Positions 14,822 through 15,371 of a DNA stretch of 15,371 bases are shown one piece after another. The DNA is from CAIWTU01 sp035686205 (GTDB taxonomy: Bacteria; Desulfobacterota; Desulfuromonadia; Geobacterales; Geobacteraceae), in the NCBI GenBank assembly GCA_035686205.1, contig DASRZQ010000071.1, positions 1 through 15,371 of the forward strand, in the 5' to 3' direction. Below the pieces are notes generated by a model. It was not told where the DNA came from. It ran no database searches and was given only the letters and a program-made list of their open reading frames with translations. The position numbers were made by a program, and so were the translations under genes. Numbering within the stretch: position 1 is the first letter of the stretch; every line of letters begins with the position of its first letter.

Positions 14822-15371
14822 TCAATCAATTAGCCTGGCGATTCTCCCCCAACGGACATTCCGTGTGTTCGTATCCCATGACCAATACTTTATCATTGCC
14901 CGGCCCACTATGTCGGCATCGTCGACAAAACCCCAAAAACGGCTGTCGTAGGAATTGTCCCGGTTGTCGCCCATCACGAAACAGGCGTTCGCCGGAACGC
15001 GAACCGGTCCGAAATTATCGCGCGAAATCGACGTCCGGGGCAGGATCCTGGCATCCCTGTGTATTTCATGGGTATTACGATAAATGGAACCGTTAATAAA
15101 TACTTGCTTGTTTCGAATTTCAATTACATCCCCCGGCACGCCGATAACGCGCTTGATAAAGTCCTTCGAGCGGTCCACAGGATACCTGAAAACGATGACA
15201 TCCCCCCGTTCAGGGGCGCGAACTCCCGGCAACCGCAAGTCGGCGAACGGCACTTTGATGCCGTAGATGAACCTGTTCACGAACAGGTAATCGCCGACCA
15301 GCAGCGTATTCTCCATGGAACCCGAGGGGATTGTAAACGGCATTATCACGCAATGCCTGATTATGAGGGCA
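14822..15371 (-). CDS. lepB: Signal peptidase I, 5' end beyond the window
   Basis: Inner-membrane serine protease that removes signal peptides from secreted proteins. The frame is open to the window edge: before the GTG at 15349 it reads ALIIRHC, the tail of the usual membrane helix, so the gene is cut by the window, not by mutation. Seen motifs are PFTIPSGSMENTLLVGDYL with the nucleophile in SGSM, RGDVIVFRYP, the general-base lysine in KDFIKRVIGVPGD, and MGDNRDNSYDSRFWG. The visible part is 183 residues. It ends WGRIARLID with the stop at 14822. The gap to the next gene (U32) is 58 bp, in the same direction. Confidence 0.95.
   Translation of the reverse strand, partial: ALIIRHCVIMPFTIPSGSMENTLLVGDYLFVNRFIYGIKVPFADLRLPGVRAPERGDVIVFRYPVDRSKDFIKRVIGVPGDVIEIRNKQVFINGSIYRNTHEIHRDARILPRTSISRDNFGPVRVPANACFVMGDNRDNSYDSRFWGFVDDADIVGRAMIKYWSWDTNTRNVRWGRIARLID

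Noticed and set aside
1..15371. CRISPR array, tRNA, rRNA, prophage genes
   Set aside because: No regularly spaced direct repeats, no cloverleaf or rRNA signatures and no phage structural genes were seen on either strand.

Overview
The window looks like chromosomal DNA of an anaerobic Gram-negative bacterium. GC is moderately high over most of its length and visibly lower in the first 1.5 kb. Supporting signs are an [FeFe]-hydrogenase maturase (HydG) with its companion TM1266-family protein, a long AsmA-like envelope protein, and dispersed palindromic repeats of a kind I associate with Desulfobacterota (the former Deltaproteobacteria). The taxonomic placement is inference from gene content and style, not proof.

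Layout. (1) 13-1050 is a complete small transposon: an HUH (Y1) transposase with a DnaA-C-like tail, bounded by a perfect 23-bp inverted repeat that overlaps the transposase stop codon. (2) 1034-1800 is a decayed-looking zone: an unrecognised 154-aa ORF whose first codons come from the transposon end, a short open frame after it, and on the opposite strand a frameshifted remnant resembling a Mop/TOBE molybdate-binding domain. (3) 1834-3760 is a plus-strand unit: possible promoter, about 185-nt structured leader with a strong intrinsic terminator and a competing antiterminator pairing, then the TM1266-like gene and hydG. The leader is the most interesting feature here. (4) 3761-4265 is a convergent intergenic region full of repeats and three back-to-back hairpins. 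(5) 4266-15371 is all on the minus strand. In transcription order it holds a signal peptidase I gene (5' end outside the window), a long U32/RlhA-like protein, Hsp33, a class A penicillin-binding protein, an HU-like DNA-binding protein and a 1192-aa AsmA-like protein. The minus-strand genes are separated by 58-306 bp and do not form a tight operon. HU has its own promoter and terminator. hsp33 is flanked on both sides by large inverted-repeat elements of about 155 bp.

How the genes fit together. TM1266-like plus HydG belong to H-cluster assembly for [FeFe] hydrogenase, but HydE, HydF and the hydrogenase are not in the window. LepB, PBP1A and the AsmA-like protein are envelope biogenesis functions. 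Hsp33 and the RlhA-like protein relate to redox stress and rRNA modification. HU is a nucleoid protein. No tRNA, rRNA or CRISPR array was seen.
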